From assembly GCF_009689985.1 (NCBI RefSeq), contig NZ_QBAW01000005.1, positions 62,001 to 126,000 of the forward strand: DNA of 64,000 bases, written 5' to 3'. Position 1 is the stretch's first letter; each line of letters begins with the position of its first letter. The DNA comes from Helicobacter pylori (GTDB lineage Bacteria > Campylobacterota > Campylobacteria > Campylobacterales > Helicobacteraceae). The notes under the pieces were generated by a model. That model was given only the letters and a program-made list of their open reading frames with translations, searched no databases and was not told where the DNA came from. Below, piece by piece: positions 58,219 through 64,000 of the stretch. The translations under genes were made by a program, and so were the position numbers.

Positions 58219-58290
58219 TACCGCTCAATCAGTCAGGCTAAGCAACTAAATCGCTTGGTTTTGGCATCTATTAGAAAAGGGGTTATCCAC

Positions 58291-58575
58291 ATGAACAAAG
58301 CGGAATTTATTGATTTGGTTAAAGAAGCGGGTAAATACAACAGCAAAAGAGAAGCTGAAGAAGCGATCAACGCCTTTACTCTAGCGGTAGAAACAGCTTT
58401 AAGCAAGGGTGAGAGCGTGGAGTTGATTGGTTTTGGCAAATTTGAAACCGCAGAGCAAAAAGGCAAAGAAGGTAAAGTGCCAGGAAGCGATAAAACTTAT
58501 AAAACTGAAGACAAACGAGTGCCTAAATTCAAACCCGGCAAAATCCTTAAACAAAAAGTTGGAGAAGGCAAGTAA
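58291..58575 (+). CDS. hup: DNA-binding protein HU
   Basis: Nucleoid protein of 94 residues that bends DNA and affects stress genes. I start at ATG 58291 (MNKAEFIDLVKEAG) because AAAAGGGG lies upstream and the size fits HU; the frame extends further back without a site. The HU signature runs through IGFGKFETAEQKGKEGKVPGS, and the DNA-contacting arm (about 55-75) is present. A tRNA follows 57 bases after the stop. Confidence 0.95.
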   Translation: MNKAEFIDLVKEAGKYNSKREAEEAINAFTLAVETALSKGESVELIGFGKFETAEQKGKEGKVPGSDKTYKTEDKRVPKFKPGKILKQKVGEGK

Positions 58576-58632
58576 ATTTGATCCACTCAGCAAGGGGCTT
58601 ATCAATAGAGTTTCTTGCTTTCTTAATAAAAT

Positions 58633-58709
58633 GTCCTTGTAGCTCAGCTGGATAGAGCGTATGATTCCTAATCGTAAGGTCGTGGGTTCGAATCCCGCCA
58701 AGGACACCA
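58633..58709 (+). tRNA. tRNA-Arg (anticodon CCU)
   Basis: A 77-base tRNA with GTCCTTG/CAAGGAC acceptor stem, D-arm GCTCAGCTGGATAGAGC, anticodon loop TTCCTAA (anticodon CCT, reading AGG), T-arm GTTCGAATC and encoded CCA. Fits tRNA-Arg(CCU). Confidence 0.95.
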
Positions 58710-59254
58710 TTCGTGCTATTTTCACTACCATAGGGATTTAGTCGTTGTTTGTGTTGTTTGTGAAAAAGGTAGTTAAAAGGAATTAAAAATTTAACCTTAT
58801 CCTTAAAAAGCACTCAAAAAAATATTTTATTTCTTATCTTATTTAAAAAATATTCAAAGCATTTTTTACAATTAAAAAGATCTTTCAAAAAACAAGCGAT
58901 AATCTCTTAAAAAAGCGCTTTTTAGGGGGGTTTTAGTTGTGGGTTGTAGGGGAGGATTTTTCAAAATGCCCCCTATCCTTTTAAGAAAATGGGTTTAAAA
59001 ATCAAACTTAAAAAATGAGTTTTATCATAAAATAAAATCTTAAAACAATAAAACAAAGCCATTAAAATCCCCTTTTTTTAAAAATTGAGTTATCCCTATT
59101 AAAAATTTTAGGAAAGCCAAAAAATAAATCATAACCCCCTAGACTTTAAACTTAAAGCTCACTAGCCTTATAAGATTAGTTAAGAATATCCGCATGACAA
59201 ATCCATTCAAAAATGATATAATAGACTTGATCAACTCATTTTAAGGAAATGCCC
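58710..59254. other. 545-base intergenic region with repeat element copy B
   Basis: No convincing protein gene; an antisense frame over the tRNA was rejected and a 29-codon minus-strand ORF in 58960-59060 is unsupported. The element at 58850-58990 is the B copy of the GC-hairpin repeat. The end contains the promoter area of the next gene. Confidence 0.65.
58850..58990. repeat. GC-hairpin intergenic repeat, copy B
   Basis: Shares AAGCATTTTTTACAAT, AAAAAAGCGCTTTTTAGGGGGG, GGGTTGTAGGGG (58941-58952) and GCCCCCTATCC (58969-58978) with copy A. TAGGGG (58947-58952) pairs with CCCCTA (58970-58975). Confidence 0.6.
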
Positions 59255-59860
59255 ATGCGTTTGCACACTGCCTTTTTTGGTATTAATTCGTTGCTCGTTG
59301 CCACTCTTTTGATAAGCGGTTGCAGTCTCTTTAAAAAGCGTAACACTAACGCCCAGCTAATCCCCCCTTCAGCTAATGGCTTGCAAGCCCCCATTTATCC
59401 TCCAACCAATTTCACCCCCAGAAAGAGCATTCAGCCTCTCCCAAGCCCACGCTTTGAAAATAACAATCAGCCTATCATCAGCTCTAACCCCACTAACGCT
59501 ATCCCTAACACCCCCATTCTCACGCCTAATAATGTCATTGAATTGAACGCAGTGGGCATGGGTGTGGCTCCAGAATCCACCATTTCGCCCTCTCAAGCCT
59601 TGGCTTTGGCCAAGCGAGCGGCTATTGTTGATGGCTACCGCCAATTGGGTGAAAAAATGTATGGTATTAGAGTGAACGCTCAAGACACCGTCAAAGACAT
59701 GGTTTTACAAAATTCCGTGATTAAAACCAGAGTCAACGCTCTCATTCGTAACGCTGAAATCACTGAGACCATCTATAAAGACGGCTTGTGTCAAGTGAGC
59801 ATGGAGCTTAAATTAGACGGCAGGATTTGGTATCGTATTTTGAGCGGAGCGAGAGGATAA
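59255..59860 (+). CDS. LPP20-family lipoprotein
   Basis: A 201-residue lipoprotein; lipobox LLISGC with Cys23. I start at ATG 59255 because AAGGA at 59243-59247 is 7 bases before it; an ATG at 59249 is too close. The second half, from about residue 92 (VIELNAVGMGVAPESTISPSQALALAKRAAIVDGYRQLGE) with the ALALAKRAA helix, is typical for the LPP20/Lpp20-like domain. Likely outer-membrane. It starts a run with the next lipoprotein, the FadL gene and pseB. Confidence 0.85.
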   Translation: MRLHTAFFGINSLLVATLLISGCSLFKKRNTNAQLIPPSANGLQAPIYPPTNFTPRKSIQPLPSPRFENNNQPIISSNPTNAIPNTPILTPNNVIELNAVGMGVAPESTISPSQALALAKRAAIVDGYRQLGEKMYGIRVNAQDTVKDMVLQNSVIKTRVNALIRNAEITETIYKDGLCQVSMELKLDGRIWYRILSGARG

Positions 59861-59879
59861 ACCCTCTTACTCTATAACC

Positions 59880-60497
59880 ATGCGGTATTTTAGAAGCGCT
59901 TTTTTATTATTTTTCATGACGCTTTTTTTTGTCTCTTGCTCCAAGCACCCTTTTTCTAAGCAAACCCCCAAAACTAGGGAGCAAATCAGACAAGAAGAAG
60001 CCAATAAAAAAAGAGAAGAGACTTTGAATGCCTTGCGCCAATTCAGGCTCATTTATATTAACACGCCGGTTTTTCGCTTTTATGATTACGGCACGATTAA
60101 AACCGATAAAGACCATAATATTGAAGTAACCCTTTACAAGCTCAGCCAAAGAGTGGGCGATATTTATATGACTAAACGAAACATTTGTTTTAGCCAAAAA
60201 TGTTCGGCTAAATGGATTGCTGCAAGGGATTTGTTTGGTAACGTGAGCTATGGGGATTTGTTTGATGACATTGTTTTAGGGAGGGATATTTTTAAAGGTT
60301 TAGGCAAGCGCCACTTAACCCCTGAATACGTGATCCAAAGGTTTCAAAAAAGCGGGGAAATTATCCTTTATGAAAGAAAAAATGGCCTGATTTCTTTCCA
60401 GAATTTGACGCAAAAAATTGCTATTAGGATTGAACCCTATGAGCCTTCTTTACAAGATTTAGAAGATAATGAAAACGCTGATAGCGAGCTTCAATGA
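59880..60497 (+). CDS. Lipoprotein, unknown function
   Basis: A 205-residue lipoprotein; lipobox FFVSCS, Cys20. The charged segment (about 27-45) is followed by a beta-rich domain (RLIYINTPVFRFYDYGTIK, ISFQNLTQKIAIRIEPYEPS), with two Cys in ICFSQKCSAKW. I do not recognise the family. Its stop overlaps the start of the FadL gene (ATGA), so they are translated together and may work together at the outer membrane. Confidence 0.78.
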   Translation: MRYFRSAFLLFFMTLFFVSCSKHPFSKQTPKTREQIRQEEANKKREETLNALRQFRLIYINTPVFRFYDYGTIKTDKDHNIEVTLYKLSQRVGDIYMTKRNICFSQKCSAKWIAARDLFGNVSYGDLFDDIVLGRDIFKGLGKRHLTPEYVIQRFQKSGEIILYERKNGLISFQNLTQKIAIRIEPYEPSLQDLEDNENADSELQ

Positions 60498-62257
60498 AAA
60501 ACTTTTCCCCACTTTATTACTTTAAAAAGCTCAAAAAACGCCATTTAATCGCTCTGAGCCTGCCCTTGCTTTCTTATGCCAATGGCTTTAAAATCCAAGA
60601 GCAAAGCCTAAATGGCACGGCTTTAGGCTCGGCGTATGTCGCTGGGGCTAGGGGCGCTGACGCTTCCTTTTACAACCCGGCGAATATGGGCTTTACTAAC
60701 GATTGGGGTGAAAACAGAAGCGAATTTGAAATGACCACCACCGTGATCAATATCCCGGCCTTTAGCTTTAAAGTCCCTACGACTAATCAAGGCTTGTATT
60801 CGGTTACGAGTTTAGAAATTGATAAAAGCCAACAAAATATTTTAGGCATCATCAACACTATAGGGCTTGGCAATATCCTTAAAGCGCTTGGCAATACGGC
60901 TGCTACCAATGGCTTACAACAAGCAATCAATCGTGTTCAAGGGCTTATGAATCTAACCAATCAAAAAGTCGTAACCCTCGCTTCAAATCCTGATACTCAA
61001 ATCGTGAATGGCTGGACGGGCACGACTAATTTCGTTTTACCCAAATTCTTTTATAAAACGCGCACGCATAACGGCTTCACTTTTGGGGGGAGTTTCACCG
61101 CTCCTAGCGGACTAGGCATGAAATGGAATGGTAAGGGGGGGGAATTTTTACATGATGTGTTTATCATGATGGTAGAGCTTGCCCCTAGCATGAGCTATAC
61201 TGTTAATAAGCGCTTTTCTGTGGGGGTGGGTTTAAGGGGGCTTTATGCGACCGGGAGCTTTAATAACACCGTTTATGTGCCTTTAGAGGGCGCTTCGGTT
61301 TTGAGCGCGGAACAGATTTTAAATTTACCCAACAATGTTTTTGCCGATCAAGTGCCAAGCAATATGATGACTTTATTAGGCAATATTGGCTACCAGCCGG
61401 CGCTTAATTGCCAAAAAGCCGGTGGGGATATGAGCGATCAAAGCTGTCAAGAGTTTTATAACGGCTTGAAAAAAATCATGGGTTATAGCGGTTTAATCAA
61501 AGCGAGCGCGAATCTTTATGGCACGACTCAAGTCGTGCAAAAATCTAACGGGCAAGGCGTATCGGGGGGCTATAGAGTGGGTTCGAGTTTGCGTGTGTTT
61601 GATCATGGGATGTTTTCGGTGGTGTATAATTCTTCAGTTACTTTCAATATGAAAGGCGGTTTAGTGGCTATCACAGAGCTTGGCCCTTCTTTAGGGAGCG
61701 TTTTGACTAAAGGCAGTTTGAATATCAATGTTTCACTCCCCCAAACCCTAAGCCTAGCCTACGCCCACCAATTTTTTAAAGATCGCCTAAGGATTGAGGG
61801 GGTGTTTGAGCGCACCTTTTGGAGTCAAGGGAATAAATTCTTAGTAACCCCTGATTTTGCGAACGCTACTTACAAGGGCTTGAGTGGGACAGTGGCTTCA
61901 CTAGACTCTGAAACGCTTAAAAAAATGGTAGGCTTAGCGAATTTTAAAAGCGTGATGAACATGGGGGCTGGCTGGAGGGACACCAACACCTTTAGATTAG
62001 GGGTAACTTACATGGGGAAAAGCTTGCGTTTGATGGGCGCTATTGATTATGACCAAGCCCCAAGCCCTCAAGACGCGATAGGTATCCCGGATTCTAATGG
62101 CTATACCGTAGCTTTTGGGACTAAATACAATTTTAGGGGCTTTGATTTAGGCGTAGCGGGGAGTTTCACTTTTAAGAGCAACCGCTCCAGCTTGTATCAA
62201 TCCCCAACCATTGGGCAATTGAGAATCTTTAGCGCCTCTTTAGGCTATCGCTGGTAA
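60494..62257 (+). CDS. FadL/OmpP1-type outer-membrane transport protein
   Basis: Outer-membrane channel for hydrophobic compounds, 587 residues. Signal peptide (LIALSLPLLSYANG) and then the FadL signature FKIQEQSLNGTALGSAYVAG, GADASFYNPANMGF with the NPA motif at the inward plug, the SAPSGLG-like TAPSGLGMKWNGKGGEF, and a barrel ending SLGYRW. A central insertion (about 240-330) contains Cys pairs (NCQKAGGDMSDQSCQ). Substrate is unknown. pseB follows after 3 bases. Confidence 0.88.
   Translation: MKNFSPLYYFKKLKKRHLIALSLPLLSYANGFKIQEQSLNGTALGSAYVAGARGADASFYNPANMGFTNDWGENRSEFEMTTTVINIPAFSFKVPTTNQGLYSVTSLEIDKSQQNILGIINTIGLGNILKALGNTAATNGLQQAINRVQGLMNLTNQKVVTLASNPDTQIVNGWTGTTNFVLPKFFYKTRTHNGFTFGGSFTAPSGLGMKWNGKGGEFLHDVFIMMVELAPSMSYTVNKRFSVGVGLRGLYATGSFNNTVYVPLEGASVLSAEQILNLPNNVFADQVPSNMMTLLGNIGYQPALNCQKAGGDMSDQSCQEFYNGLKKIMGYSGLIKASANLYGTTQVVQKSNGQGVSGGYRVGSSLRVFDHGMFSVVYNSSVTFNMKGGLVAITELGPSLGSVLTKGSLNINVSLPQTLSLAYAHQFFKDRLRIEGVFERTFWSQGNKFLVTPDFANATYKGLSGTVASLDSETLKKMVGLANFKSVMNMGAGWRDTNTFRLGVTYMGKSLRLMGAIDYDQAPSPQDAIGIPDSNGYTVAFGTKYNFRGFDLGVAGSFTFKSNRSSLYQSPTIGQLRIFSASLGYRW

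Positions 62258-64000
<1,743 letters not shown>

Noticed and set aside
58399-58731. Minus-strand ORF across the tRNA with GFEPTTLRLG-like sequence
   Set aside because: This is the well-known artefact from reading a tRNA on the antisense strand; it overlaps hup and the tRNA and has no ribosome site.
58960-59060. 29-codon ORF on the minus strand in the tRNA-downstream spacer, hydrophobic, possible toxin peptide
   Set aside because: Does not resemble the AapA toxins I remember, has no ribosome site, and lies partly in a repeat element.

Overview
The window is a 64 kb stretch of the Helicobacter pylori chromosome, or that of a very close relative. Evidence seen in the sequence: low G+C, weak or absent -35 boxes with TATAAT-type -10 boxes, several TTG/GTG starts, and genes specific to the species, namely HpaA with its KRTIQK motif, HofE and HofF, a HorG-like outer-membrane protein, a FecA-type TonB receptor and two family-25 LPS glycosyltransferases. 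The gene order matches, as far as I remember it, the spoT to coaBC interval of reference H. pylori genomes. No rRNA operon, complete insertion sequence, prophage, plasmid gene or CRISPR array was seen. Most of the window is ordinary core genome.

Layout. 1-9.9 kb: N-terminal part of SpoT, rpoZ, pyrH and mqnA (futalosine menaquinone route), all minus; then acnB, a small exported coiled-coil protein, a binding-protein-like exported protein and hofE (plus); then an exported coiled-coil protein, tmRNA and lolA (minus). 10-15.6 kb: secA, a LolC/E-type permease and hofF (plus). 15.8-31 kb, mostly minus: a broken orphan type I specificity gene, cadA, comM, def, clpP, tig, horG, hpaA, the molybdopterin set moaC-mogA-moaE-moaD, ribA, a decayed gene remnant, a DUF3943 protein, ribBA behind a Fur-type box, and a GT25 glycosyltransferase. 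31-38 kb: a zinc-metalloprotease-like gene, a frameshifted fecA, acpS, fliL, rsmD, a hypothetical gene, a small-RNA locus with a T15 tract in its promoter, and a MidA-type methyltransferase. 37.5-49.9 kb, mostly plus: a metallo-beta-lactamase-fold hydrolase, a ThiF/MoeB protein, motA-motB, proWX-proV, a small unlisted LptM-like lipoprotein gene (minus), uvrC, hom, yraN, trxA-trxB and a second GT25 gene. 50-56.7 kb, minus: rbp, atpB, guaB, gatA, coaE, speE and a lipoprotein. 56.8-64 kb, plus: der, hup, tRNA-Arg(CCU), two lipoproteins, a FadL-type porin, pseB and the start of coaBC.

How the genes fit together. Much of the window serves the envelope and secretion: SecA, LolA plus a LolC/E permease, Hof/Hor/FadL proteins, lipoproteins and LPS glycosyltransferases. 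Motility is served by FliL, MotAB and PseB (pseudaminic acid for flagellin). Metal homeostasis is served by CadA, FecA, the Fur-type box at ribBA and the probable nickel-responsive small RNA. Protein quality control is served by Tig, Def, ClpP and tmRNA.

The most interesting parts are the variable ones. They are the T15 promoter of the small RNA (probably NikS/HPnc4160), an 8-bp tandem duplication that breaks fecA, the hsdS gene with two pairs of internal repeats, a spacer repeat and a 1-base frameshift, a tmRNA tag that differs from the one I remember for H. pylori, a GC-hairpin repeat family in three intergenic regions, and a hofF leader with a hairpin and a 16-codon ORF. I found no clearly new multi-gene system.
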